Shown here: piece after piece, positions 19,065 through 28,116 of the stretch
Layout of the letters: every line of letters starts with the position of its first letter
Numbering within the stretch: position 1 is the first letter of the stretch
NCBI GenBank assembly: GCA_003249015.1
Contig: QBLS01000001.1
Coordinates: forward strand, 124,001-188,000
DNA length: 64,000 nt
Source of the DNA: Pseudanabaena sp.
GTDB lineage: Bacteria > Cyanobacteriota > Cyanobacteriia > Pseudanabaenales > Pseudanabaenaceae
Direction of reading: 5' to 3'
Position numbers and translations under genes: made by a program
The notes under the pieces: generated by a model
The model's input: the letters and a program-made list of their open reading frames with translations, nothing else
What the model was told of the DNA's origin: nothing
The model's database searches: none

Positions 19065-20558
19065 CTAAATCGCGCCAAGCGCTTTTAACAAAGCTGCAAA
19101 TTTAATTGTAGTTTCACTTTGTTCATTCTCAACTTGCGAGTCAGCAACAATTCCTGCGCCAGCAAAAATCCTCGCCCGATCGCCTTGAATATATCCCGCC
19201 CGAATTCCTACCCCAAAAGTCCCCTCACCGTTGCCATTAAGCCAACCAATCGGAGCCGCATACCAACCGCGATCGCAGGCTTCCCATTGCTGCATAAAGC
19301 ACACAGCGAGATCTCGCGGCACGCCTCCAACAGCCGCCGTAGGATGTAACTGCTGAAGAATATCCAAAACAATGAGCCAGTCAGACGTATTAATCTTGGC
19401 AGTAATTGGTGTGTGCAAATGCTGCACATTAGAAAGCTTGAGCAGTCCCGTACTGGTCTGTGAGTCGATTTCCGCACCCATACCTTGCAGGCGATCGCAA
19501 ATAGAGCGAATCACAAAATTATGCTCCTGACGATCTTTTTCACTGTGGAGCAGGCGATCGCCGAGCATGATATCTTCGCGCACAGTTTTACCCCGCTCAA
19601 TGGAACCTGCTAATGCGTCACTACGCAGCCACAGGCTTTCATTTTGGGTACTGAACTGCAAAATTATTTCGGGAGTTGCACCCAAAAAAGTCTTGTCTAG
19701 CCCACAATCTAGCAAAAAGGAAATACATTCTGGATACTCGCACCGCAGAACGTGAAGAACCTGAAATGGGTCAAAATTGCGATCGGCTAGGACATCGATC
19801 GCCCTAGCCAAAACTACTTTCTGGAAATGACCTTGACTAATTAAACTCAAAGCTCGTTCCACAATTTCTGTCCAGATATGGGAACCCTGCACCTCAATAA
19901 TTTTATTGACCTCATGCACCGTCGGCGCTTGATAATGCAAATTAACCTGCAAATGCGATCTCAACAATTCCATTTGCTCTAATATTTCGTCAACATCATC
20001 CCAAGGCTGGATCGCATAGTTCAGAGTCAATACAGAGCGCTTGGAGCTACGTCGAACCATCCATTTAGGAATGAAGAATAATAATGTAGGGAACTCTAAA
20101 GCTGTATGCGAACTTTGGTTAAAGTCTGGAAGTATGGAATCATCACTAATATCACGAGGATAGAAAGAGAAGGCTCCTAAAACATGAATCGATTTTTCTG
20201 ATAAGTCCAGCTCTAAATTCTCAGCAATTATAGAAGGCTCCAAATGCTGGCGGATAAATTGCTTGGCACAATCAAAGCGATCGCCTTGATCGTGACGGGG
20301 AATTAGGACGGAGGCAACTGCGCCCGCCGCCGCTAAAGTCAAATCTGACTTGGGGTGTTCCCAGTAAAATTTGGGTTCTTGAGTTGTGGATTTACTCGCT
20401 AATAGTAATAGGGGATTGTGGCATTCCCAAATCTGGGAATAGCTCAATAAAACTGGTGATCCTGTAATCTGCGCTTTGGCGATCGCTTTAACAATCCAAT
20501 CGTGCAGAGATTTAGAATCGGGGCGGCTGTAGGTGATACTCTGACGAAGTTGCATCAC
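19065..20558 (-). CDS. menF: Isochorismate synthase
   Basis: MenF converts chorismate to isochorismate, the first step to phylloquinone, the photosystem I quinone. The 497-residue protein has the chorismate-binding domain in the C-terminal ~270 residues: FQKVVLARAIDVLADR, FLGATPEIIL, ALAGSIERG, SEKDRQEHNFV, HPTAAVGGVPRD and FAGAGIVADS, which carry the Mg2+ and substrate residues. The N-terminal half is variable, as is usual. No other men gene is close by. Confidence 0.92.
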   Translation of the reverse strand: MMQLRQSITYSRPDSKSLHDWIVKAIAKAQITGSPVLLSYSQIWECHNPLLLLASKSTTQEPKFYWEHPKSDLTLAAAGAVASVLIPRHDQGDRFDCAKQFIRQHLEPSIIAENLELDLSEKSIHVLGAFSFYPRDISDDSILPDFNQSSHTALEFPTLLFFIPKWMVRRSSKRSVLTLNYAIQPWDDVDEILEQMELLRSHLQVNLHYQAPTVHEVNKIIEVQGSHIWTEIVERALSLISQGHFQKVVLARAIDVLADRNFDPFQVLHVLRCEYPECISFLLDCGLDKTFLGATPEIILQFSTQNESLWLRSDALAGSIERGKTVREDIMLGDRLLHSEKDRQEHNFVIRSICDRLQGMGAEIDSQTSTGLLKLSNVQHLHTPITAKINTSDWLIVLDILQQLHPTAAVGGVPRDLAVCFMQQWEACDRGWYAAPIGWLNGNGEGTFGVGIRAGYIQGDRARIFAGAGIVADSQVENEQSETTIKFAALLKALGAI

Positions 20559-20715
20559 TATATTTTATAGCAGTCGTCAGCACAGTTAATATCTGAATAA
20601 AATATAAAAAACAATAAAGGCTGCACTGATCACACTAGCTTTCTCGAGCAGGGGATTGGTTATTTACGCTTTTCGCAGTCAAGAGATAGACATTATTGGC
20701 TTAGCGCTAAAATCT

Positions 20716-21045
20716 TCAGGCAACTCCATAGTCTGTATATGGGCGTTTGTAGGGAGGGTGTAACCCTAAAATAATGTCTGAACGCGGAACACCTCTGGTA
20801 ACTAGTTCTTTCCCTAAATCAGCTTCGGTCATGTTGTGCTGAATCCAAATCTTGCCATTTTTGATGTCGATATGAATGTAACAGGCATAAATACGGTGCA
20901 AGTTCTGCCAGCCAATATCTACAAGCTGATAGTGATCGTTTTCGGTGTCACAAATAATCTGACATTCAATTTCTGGCTCGTTGTTTGAGGCGTGGTCAGT
21001 CAGTAATTCTTTGACAATTTGACGATATTTTTCTACGGTTTCCAT
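20716..21045 (-). CDS. xisI: XisI-family protein
   Basis: The 109-residue protein has the XisI pattern throughout: VEKYRQIVKELL, DHYQLVDIGWQNLHRIYACYIHIDIK, KIWIQHNMTEADLGKELV and the closing LGLHPPYKRPYTDYGVA. XisI, with XisH, was named as a controller of fdxN-element excision in Anabaena, but many cyanobacteria hold orphan xisH-xisI pairs. Here xisI looks intact, but its partner is reduced to fragments. Its ATG overlaps the remaining 3' end of xisH, as in intact pairs. Confidence 0.93.
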   Translation of the reverse strand: METVEKYRQIVKELLTDHASNNEPEIECQIICDTENDHYQLVDIGWQNLHRIYACYIHIDIKNGKIWIQHNMTEADLGKELVTRGVPRSDIILGLHPPYKRPYTDYGVA

Positions 21046-21125
21046 TCTACAATCTCCTCCAAGTTGGGATCATAAGCTAGGGTAAAGATTTTAACTTCTA
21101 TGGCAATTTCATTTTTATGCTTATA
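21033..21125 (-). pseudogene. xisH: xisH 3' fragment
   Basis: About 30 codons end in VKIFTLAYDPNLEEIVEWKP and then a stop that overlaps the xisI start, the usual xisH-xisI junction. The tail resembles the XisH C-terminus, which ends in a YD-x5-I-V-x-W-K pattern. The frame is closed upstream by TGA at 21128-21126. A matching N-terminal fragment lies at 23004-23120 on the same strand. Assignment is from remembered family sequence. Confidence 0.6.
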
Positions 21126-21141
21126 TCAAGCGATCGCCATC

Positions 21142-21792
21142 TTAAATTTGTGTTGTCTCTAAATCAATGAGTTGATTCTTCCTAGCCAAATCTTCATTTA
21201 AAACTAAAATACTTGAAGGTAATAAATTCCATGTCCTTATCGTAGGACGGAGTGCTTTGTTGAGTGCTTCTTTAATAGGTAGTAGCCACTCTTCTTTACA
21301 GTCTTTAATTACTAGCACAAAAACAAATTGAACACGGGATAGATCAATTTGCATAAAATTCTCTGACAATTCAGAGTCTCCCTTGCTATGTCTTTTTAAG
21401 TGAATAGCAATGAATAAAGTTAAGGCATTAACAAATTTATTGCAAATTTCTCTTACATAAATATCAAATGGATGGGAAGTTAGCTCTAAAACAATATTTT
21501 CTATTTGTGCTTCTGAATATTCTAAATTACTATTTAGCTTTTTCCTTACTTCATTCATACTTTCTTGAAGTTTTCCGTGCGTCTTAGAATTGGGAGAACT
21601 TTTTTTCGCCTCGATCATCCAAATAGCTGTTTTGTTAGTTTTAGCATCAGGGCGAAGTAACAGAAACTCTACCATCTTTACGCCCGATTCAATTCGTTTG
21701 TATGTCTGGCTTTTCTCAATATAAAAGCAATATCCTTTTGGAAATGCCCCAAATGTCAAATCAGATTCAGTAATAGGCTCTGTCGTCATCAT
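21142..21792 (-). CDS. Putative PD-(D/E)xK-like nuclease, partner of the upstream ATPase
   Basis: I do not recognise a named family for this 216-residue protein. Residues 39-64 look like a PD-(D/E)xK core: a strand with E41FLLLRPD48, then a strand ending IWMIE60AKK. The spacing and E-x-K fit restriction-like nucleases and some effector proteins. The rest is mostly alpha/beta with no clear motif. Its ATG overlaps the ATPase stop by 4 nt (ATGA), so the two are translationally coupled and probably act together. A defence role is inferred from this pairing. Confidence 0.5.
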   Translation of the reverse strand: MMTTEPITESDLTFGAFPKGYCFYIEKSQTYKRIESGVKMVEFLLLRPDAKTNKTAIWMIEAKKSSPNSKTHGKLQESMNEVRKKLNSNLEYSEAQIENIVLELTSHPFDIYVREICNKFVNALTLFIAIHLKRHSKGDSELSENFMQIDLSRVQFVFVLVIKDCKEEWLLPIKEALNKALRPTIRTWNLLPSSILVLNEDLARKNQLIDLETTQI

Positions 21793-22790
21793 ACTAAATC
21801 TATTTCCTCTTTATACAAACGAATAGATTCATCAATAATTGGGTTGTCGATCATGCCATTTTGTAAATCCTCAGAATACCAAGTTTCTGCGGATATGATA
21901 GGAATTGACATTTCTTTTTGTTGAGAAATTAGATAGAGTTTTTTGATCACAAAATATGAATGACTAGCCAGAAAAAATTGAATCCCCCTTTCAGCTAAGG
22001 TTGCGATAATGTCAAGTAGTTTTGAAATTGCTTCTGGATGCAATGCTGCCTCTGGCTCATCAATAAAAACAATAGAATTTGGTGTTAGATAACGATTGCC
22101 CAGTAAAGTATCTAAAATTGCTATTTTCTTTATGCCTTCAGCCGTAGTTCCTATGGAAAACTTTTGCTTGCCTTTTCTAAATTGCCAACGATTAGAATCT
22201 TGTTCATACTCTATCGTTCCACCTAAAATATCTTCTAAATTTTTGCGAGACTGTGAAAACTCCGTAAAGTTTTTTCCTTTTTGGGGTTGAGTACTCAAAG
22301 CTCTAGCTAAATCTAAATATGTGTCGTCAAAGCCAAATACTTTATCTTGCTCTCGTGACTTTAAAATGATGTTGTGTAGAGAAAGAACTTCTTTTGCAGG
22401 TAAAAATATAGAATTATCTTTGCGCTGTGGAATATTATTATCTACATTTTTAATCTCTTTGGCAGTCTCCTTGCCAAAAGAATAGAAAAAAACTTTATCG
22501 TTAAAGCATATCTTTAACGATAGTGGATGTTCTGATCCTTTTCTTACTAAATCACCAATTTTTTCTGTCTGAAATGTCCAATATAGTTTGTCAAAAAGTA
22601 TTTGGTTAATATTTCTTTGATCATCACCACGCTTAAATTCTTCAATTGTCCGCATGGCGGTATATAGAGATTTAAGCAAGAAAGTCTTACCTGTGCCATT
22701 ATTTCCAATGACAAGATTTATATTGCCTAATTTTTGCCAGACAAGTTTTTCAATTATGCCAAAACTTTCAAGTTCAATAGCGTTTATCAT
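21789..22790 (-). CDS. AAA/ABC-type ATPase (OLD/RecF-like)
   Basis: The 333-residue ATPase starts with the RecF/SMC-like order: INAIELESFG strand, Walker A GNNGTGKT (about 29-36), and a late Walker B SIVFIDEPEAALHP followed by the ASHSYFVIKKL switch region. The middle is short (about 190 residues), so it is a compact member like those in two-gene phage-defence and toxin systems. It overlaps the downstream nuclease-like gene by 4 nt. A HicB-like gene ends 47 nt upstream. No TOPRIM domain is seen, so it is not a classical OLD nuclease. Confidence 0.75.
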   Translation of the reverse strand: MINAIELESFGIIEKLVWQKLGNINLVIGNNGTGKTFLLKSLYTAMRTIEEFKRGDDQRNINQILFDKLYWTFQTEKIGDLVRKGSEHPLSLKICFNDKVFFYSFGKETAKEIKNVDNNIPQRKDNSIFLPAKEVLSLHNIILKSREQDKVFGFDDTYLDLARALSTQPQKGKNFTEFSQSRKNLEDILGGTIEYEQDSNRWQFRKGKQKFSIGTTAEGIKKIAILDTLLGNRYLTPNSIVFIDEPEAALHPEAISKLLDIIATLAERGIQFFLASHSYFVIKKLYLISQQKEMSIPIISAETWYSEDLQNGMIDNPIIDESIRLYKEEIDLV

Positions 22791-22837
22791 TACTTATATT
22801 TATTAATATTTATTGATATTTGGATTTGTAGTTTATT

Positions 22838-22999
22838 CTAACAATATCGACAGTCAACTTCGAGCCAAGCTTTTACGGCATCTTCAAGCATTTCTAATAA
22901 GTGTTCGTAACTATCGCCCCAAGTGTGACAACCTTTTAATGCAGGAACAGAGCCACACCAAACTCCATCTTCTTGCCAAATAATTGCTTTGATTTTCAT
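22838..22999 (-). CDS. HicB-like small protein
   Basis: This gene gives 53 residues: MKIKAIIWQEDGVWCGSVP, then LKGCHTWGDSYEHLLEML, then AVKAWLEVD. This is the HicB antitoxin core fold (partially degraded RNase-H-like), where P-x2-G-C-x-T-x-G-x-S/T is typical. It ends without a DNA-binding domain, as short cyanobacterial members often do. No HicA toxin is adjacent. It begins 4 nt after the xisH 5' fragment and is followed by the ATPase. Confidence 0.75.
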   Translation of the reverse strand: MKIKAIIWQEDGVWCGSVPALKGCHTWGDSYEHLLEMLEDAVKAWLEVDCRYC

Positions 23000-23003
23000 A
23001 GAT

Positions 23004-23120
23004 TTATTCCTTCGTTTGAATGAATGTATCGCTCGGAATGCTTAACGGATCGTGGGTAATTGTCCATCCGTATTTGATGAGTGCTGTTTTCACAGATTGA
23101 TGAAATAGGTCTTTTGCCAT
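23004..23120 (-). pseudogene. xisH: xisH 5' fragment
   Basis: A 38-codon frame starts MAKDLFHQSVKTALIKYGW, then TITHDPLSI. This is the XisH N-terminal pattern (FH-x2-V-x2-AL-x2-GW-x-IT-DPL-x-I). After about 28 residues it leaves the family and stops within ten codons. The usual remaining ~100 residues are missing, and a C-terminal piece lies 1.9 kb downstream next to xisI. The ATG is real-looking, so a short peptide may still be made. Confidence 0.7.
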
Positions 23121-23162
23121 AGCAGTCCCAGAAATTTAATATTGGGCTACAATACTCATCAG

Positions 23163-24902
23163 CTAAAGTCCACAGGTATTTAAGTGAGAAAAAAGAATCG
23201 CCAAATCTGTTCCTCCAATCATAAAGACATTTGACCCTGACAATCCTAAGCCTGATAGTGGAAGACTTGCTGAGAGAGCATTTTTTGCATTTAGGGTATC
23301 GTTCATAAAGGCGGTGTATGTCACCCAGTCAATATTTCTGTGGGAATACCAACCTACTTTTGCGGCAAATTTTTTAAATACTGTATAGTCATATACACCA
23401 ATCATTCCACCACAATCAATCCATAGTGTTTTCTGGACACTAAAGCCAAACTTGCTTTTACTGTGATGCACCCATAGATGATCAATTGCTTGTAAATCTT
23501 CAGAAGGAACAGCTTTGATACTCGCTTTGTCTAGCGACCCCTGAGAAGTACGATTTGCTACATTGAGTATGATTTCTCTGGTTAGATAATCTGCCTCGCG
23601 CCATTTTTGCGATGATAGAAAATCATCTAGTTTTTGATACTTAGATTTGAATCCAGCTAAACGTTTACGCTCTGCTTCTTTTCTTGCAGATTCTTCTTGC
23701 CGAAGACATAGTTCTTCTTGTCGTATTCTTTCAGCTTTAGCCTTTTGGTTGCATAAATTTTCCTGCCGTTTCAATTCCTCTTGACGATTTCTCTGTTCTT
23801 CTTCTTCTTGCTGACGGCGCAATTGCTCATTAAAAGACTCAATACGTTCATTCTGAACTCGTTGCAAAATTTCTGCTAAAGGTTGAATATACTGACTTGC
23901 GGTTTGTTTGGGAACTCCAAAACTTACACTATCTAACTTGATCGAATAGAAAGGATCATCACCATCAACGATCGCATAAAGATCCACCAAAAACAGCGCA
24001 TAAATCTTTTGTAAAGTTGTTAGCCAATCGCCAATAATTTCATAGAGATCATCATCATTAATTGCTTCTGAAGCCTCATCGCGTATTTGTTGCGCCACTT
24101 CTCGCCAAGGTAACTCTACATCAAAATTTCCCTTGAGAATCTCAGCGCTACGACTACCCCAAAGTTGATAATGAAAATATGCTTTGCGGCGCGTAATCTT
24201 ACTGAAACTCATTACAAAAGGCACATTAGGCAAGATGCTCTTTAGTTGAGCAGCATTAGCATCAAAAATATTTTCATCACCAAAAAATCGACTATAAAAG
24301 CGAACATCGCCCTGAAAAACGAGATTAGCAAACTTCTTGATTTGACTCTCCGCGTCGGAAACTAACTCTGTCCGAAAGTAATCAGGACATCCTTCAGTAA
24401 TTTGCATCTTGGCGCAAACAAACAATGGACGATCGCTATCTTGGGCTAAACTCTCTAACTCCTGACGACTAAAGATTGTGGGCAGTTTGATCTTGTCCCA
24501 ATCCGCTTGAATTTGGCGAAATTGCAAGTCTTGCCGACTTTTTAAATCATTTTGCTGCAATTCTCGTTTTAAATCACGCCATAGTTCACTTAGTTGCGCC
24601 TTGAGATCTCGCTCTTTTTGAGCAAGGGCAACATTGATCATCAATTCTGTTTTCTTGAGGTCATTTTGTTGTTGTTGCACTTCCGCCAGTTGCATTTGTG
24701 CGTCCGCAAAGTATTGCATCGCATCACTGTTATTTCTCAATACAAGTGCGATCACATTCTCATCTTCTGACTGATGAGTTTCCCCTTTCCCAAAAACTGT
24801 GTTGCTGAAAAACTGTCTGATACTTTTAGCAACATCATCAATTTCAATTACTGTCATGCCCACTTCAAAGACTTTTGCTGTCAATACGCCCCAATTAAAC
24901 AT
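23163..24902 (-). CDS. Coiled-coil protein with C-terminal GUN4 domain
   Basis: The ~579-residue protein has three parts. Residues about 50-150 form a Gln/Glu/Lys-rich coiled coil. The middle, about 160-340, is a globular region I do not recognise. Residues about 360-410 are a second charged, Gln/Glu/Arg-rich helix, and about 415-530 form a GUN4 domain (KLDDFLSSQKWREADYLT, DHLWVHHSKSKFGFSVQKTLW). GUN4 proper binds Mg-porphyrin and stimulates Mg-chelatase. Fusions like this probably use the fold for another purpose. I took the ATG at 24902 rather than the TTG at 24908. It lies between a TA pair and the broken xisH. Confidence 0.75.
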   Translation of the reverse strand: MFNWGVLTAKVFEVGMTVIEIDDVAKSIRQFFSNTVFGKGETHQSEDENVIALVLRNNSDAMQYFADAQMQLAEVQQQQNDLKKTELMINVALAQKERDLKAQLSELWRDLKRELQQNDLKSRQDLQFRQIQADWDKIKLPTIFSRQELESLAQDSDRPLFVCAKMQITEGCPDYFRTELVSDAESQIKKFANLVFQGDVRFYSRFFGDENIFDANAAQLKSILPNVPFVMSFSKITRRKAYFHYQLWGSRSAEILKGNFDVELPWREVAQQIRDEASEAINDDDLYEIIGDWLTTLQKIYALFLVDLYAIVDGDDPFYSIKLDSVSFGVPKQTASQYIQPLAEILQRVQNERIESFNEQLRRQQEEEEQRNRQEELKRQENLCNQKAKAERIRQEELCLRQEESARKEAERKRLAGFKSKYQKLDDFLSSQKWREADYLTREIILNVANRTSQGSLDKASIKAVPSEDLQAIDHLWVHHSKSKFGFSVQKTLWIDCGGMIGVYDYTVFKKFAAKVGWYSHRNIDWVTYTAFMNDTLNAKNALSASLPLSGLGLSGSNVFMIGGTDLAILFSHLNTCGL

Positions 24903-24973
24903 CAGCAACCTTGCTAAAAATTTATAGTTTAAAGTAAATTGATTGTATCAAATTTTATAAAGGTAAATCAGAT

Positions 24974-25444
24974 TTACAACTGAATTGATTCCCACTCAAA
25001 GGCTTCTGTAAAGCGCGATAAATGCCGCACATTAGTCGTAGCCACCACCACATAACGACTAGGAAACTCTTCCTTCAACAATTCCCAATGAGCGCAAATA
25101 ATTGCATCAACATCAATACTTATTCCATTTGACATCGCTTGTCCCTGTAAACGCGACTTTGCCCAAATATCCGAAGCAGCAATTAAAACCTGTGACGTAA
25201 CTGGCAAAAACTCAACAAACTCACGCAACTCATCCAAAGCTACTAACGGTTGCGATCGCTTCTCAAAACGCATCGATTCAAGTACCAGATTTCGCCTTAC
25301 TTCATAATCGCAAATATCTGAACTAGCAACATAAACACCTTTAGACAAAAGACTGTACAACCAATCTTCACAAGCAAGAACTTGATCCCGTTTATTAGGG
25401 TTAGACAATAACCCAATTACACCTGAATCTAGAAAGACGATCAT
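24974..25444 (-). CDS. PIN-domain toxin (VapC-like)
   Basis: The 156-residue protein has PIN-nuclease acidic positions in order: D6 in IVFLDSGVI, E48 in CDYEVRR, and D111/D113 in ISIDVDAIICAHW. TTNVRHL follows near the end. PIN toxins cleave specific RNAs when freed from their antitoxin. It overlaps the upstream antitoxin gene by 4 nt, the usual TA arrangement. The RNA target cannot be told from sequence. Confidence 0.85.
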   Translation of the reverse strand: MIVFLDSGVIGLLSNPNKRDQVLACEDWLYSLLSKGVYVASSDICDYEVRRNLVLESMRFEKRSQPLVALDELREFVEFLPVTSQVLIAASDIWAKSRLQGQAMSNGISIDVDAIICAHWELLKEEFPSRYVVVATTNVRHLSRFTEAFEWESIQL

Positions 25445-25677
25445 AAGTAAAGCTTTGCGTCATCAGGGCGATCGCTATTAATACTTGCTTTAAAACGCTC
25501 AAAAATAAGCTCTGCATCTTGGATATCTACTTCGGTCATTTGAGCAAGCCTTTGTCGTCTTTTCTCTAGAAACTTCACCGCCAAACTAGTCGAAACAGGC
25601 TTTTCCCAATCAGGATAATTTTTTAGTCTATTTCGAAATGCTTCGGGTGAAACTCGCAATATTTTATCGGCAAGCAT
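25441..25677 (-). CDS. Antitoxin partner of the PIN toxin
   Basis: This 78-residue protein directly precedes and overlaps the PIN gene. I chose the ATG at 25677 (MLADKILRVSPEAF) because GGAGGT lies about 7 nt upstream; an in-frame upstream ATG at 25701 has no such site. The sequence is helical and charged, with no DNA-binding fold I can name. The antitoxin role is inferred from position. Confidence 0.7.
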   Translation of the reverse strand: MLADKILRVSPEAFRNRLKNYPDWEKPVSTSLAVKFLEKRRQRLAQMTEVDIQDAELIFERFKASINSDRPDDAKLYL

Positions 25678-25779
25678 CTCAAAACCTCCAATGATTATCA
25701 AGCCTATTAAGCATCGATCCTAGTGTAACTTATCCCATCAAATGCTAACTTTGAAGCTTAGATCGGCGATCGCACGAAG

Positions 25780-26971
<1,192 letters not shown>

Positions 26972-27025
26972 TTAAAGAGCGAAGTAATTTTCAGGAAATT
27001 ATAGATTTTCCTGAGTTGCCTATGT

Positions 27026-27259
27026 CTATTTCTCTTGGGTAGCAGCGTTTTCGTCAAACATTCCGTACTTACGCAAGAAGCGCTCTACGCGACCTTCGGT
27101 ATCAATAATTTTTTGAGTACCTGTATAGAAAGGATGATTACCTGACCATACGTCAACATTAATTTCAGGATGGGTTGAGCCAATGGTGGCAACCACTTCA
27201 CCGTTGCAAATCACCTTTGCTTCGGGATACCACTTTGGATGAATTCCAGATTTAGGCAT
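27026..27259 (-). CDS. rpmE: 50S ribosomal protein bL31
   Basis: The 77-residue protein has typical bL31 features: MPKSGIHPKWYPEAKVICNG, then STHPEINVDVWSGNHPFYTG and VERFLRKYGM. It has only one cysteine, so it is the zinc-free form. It precedes prfA by about 80 bp and is probably cotranscribed with it. Confidence 0.97.
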   Translation of the reverse strand: MPKSGIHPKWYPEAKVICNGEVVATIGSTHPEINVDVWSGNHPFYTGTQKIIDTEGRVERFLRKYGMFDENAATQEK

Positions 27260-27335
27260 AGTCTTGGTTATAAAAAATCAAAAATTAAGCTTTTCTAGAC
27301 TATCACAGATCAGCAATTTTCGTTACAGAAATTAG

Positions 27336-27416
27336 TTTTTGAAAGCCCACCATGACGAGCTTTCAAAAATCAATTTTGGGGTTTTCAGCACCTTTGGTGC
27401 TGAAAACCCCAAAATT
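27336..27416. repeat. Two hairpins upstream of rpmE
   Basis: 27336-27369: TTTTTGAAAGC...GCTTTCAAAAA. 27372-27416: perfect 21-bp arms AATTTTGGGGTTTTCAGCACC with a TTT loop. They lie between divergent rpmE and the nitroreductase gene, so they are not simple terminators. Confidence 0.8.
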
Positions 27417-27469
27417 GGTTTCATAATGAGAACTGTTAAGCACAAAAAATGACTATTGGGCTGTAAATC

Positions 27470-28069
27470 ATGAAAAATCCCGCAGTTACCGACCAAGAGC
27501 TTCATCCTCTAATCATGCAGCGCTGGAGTCCCCGTGCTTTTGATAGCAAATTGATCGAGCCTGAAAAATTAGTCAAATTATTTGAGGCGGCTCGATGGTC
27601 TGCATCTTGTTTCAATGACCAACCTTGGGCTTTTATTGTGGCGACTAAAGATGACACCGTAAACTATCAAAAAATGCTTGATTGTCTTGTTCCGTTTAAT
27701 GTGTCTTGGGCGCAAGCTGCTCCTTTGTTGGGATTAGTCATAGCTCAAAAGAACTTCAAGCACAATGGTAAACCTAATGCTTGGGGCGAGTATGACTTGG
27801 GGCAAGCCACAGCAACTTTGGTGTTGCAAGCAACAGCTTTAGATCTAGTGGCTCACCAAATGGGTGGATTTGATGCAGATAAAGCGATCGCCACTTTTGA
27901 TATTCCTGAGACTGCACGTCCGATTGCTGCGATCGCGATCGGTTATGCGGGTGAGGCAAGTAATTTGCCTGCCGAGTTACAAGAACGCGAGACGGCTCCA
28001 CGCGAACGGCAGCCCCTATCTAGTTTTGTATTTACTGGTAAATGGGGAAGCACATCGCCATTTATTTAG
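27470..28069 (+). CDS. Nitroreductase family protein
   Basis: This is an FMN-dependent oxidoreductase of the nitroreductase fold, 199 residues. The N-terminus has RWSPRAFDSKLIEPEKL and FEAARWSASCFNDQPWAFIV, which form the FMN-binding edge, and LGQATATLVLQATALDLVAHQMGGFD follows. The closing IAAIAIGYAGEA is also typical. The natural substrate cannot be predicted. It is monocistronic, ending in a hairpin convergent with ilvE. Confidence 0.9.
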   Translation: MKNPAVTDQELHPLIMQRWSPRAFDSKLIEPEKLVKLFEAARWSASCFNDQPWAFIVATKDDTVNYQKMLDCLVPFNVSWAQAAPLLGLVIAQKNFKHNGKPNAWGEYDLGQATATLVLQATALDLVAHQMGGFDADKAIATFDIPETARPIAAIAIGYAGEASNLPAELQERETAPRERQPLSSFVFTGKWGSTSPFI

Positions 28070-28081
28070 CGATCTCAATTC

Positions 28082-28112
28082 ATTAATGGCGGCGCTTCAC
28101 GCCGCCATTAAT
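28082..28112. repeat. Hairpin between convergent nitroreductase and ilvE
   Basis: ATTAATGGCGGCG-CTTCA-CGCCGCCATTAAT, 13-bp perfect arms. The AATGGCGGCGC arm recurs in many members of the family (31448, 49425, 50214). Confidence 0.8.
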
Positions 28113-28116
28113 CTTG

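Noticed and set aside
20716-23120. DNA rearrangement (fdxN-type) element at xisI/xisH
   Set aside because: No site-specific recombinase and no flanking direct repeats of the fdxN type are visible; xisH/xisI families are common outside such elements.
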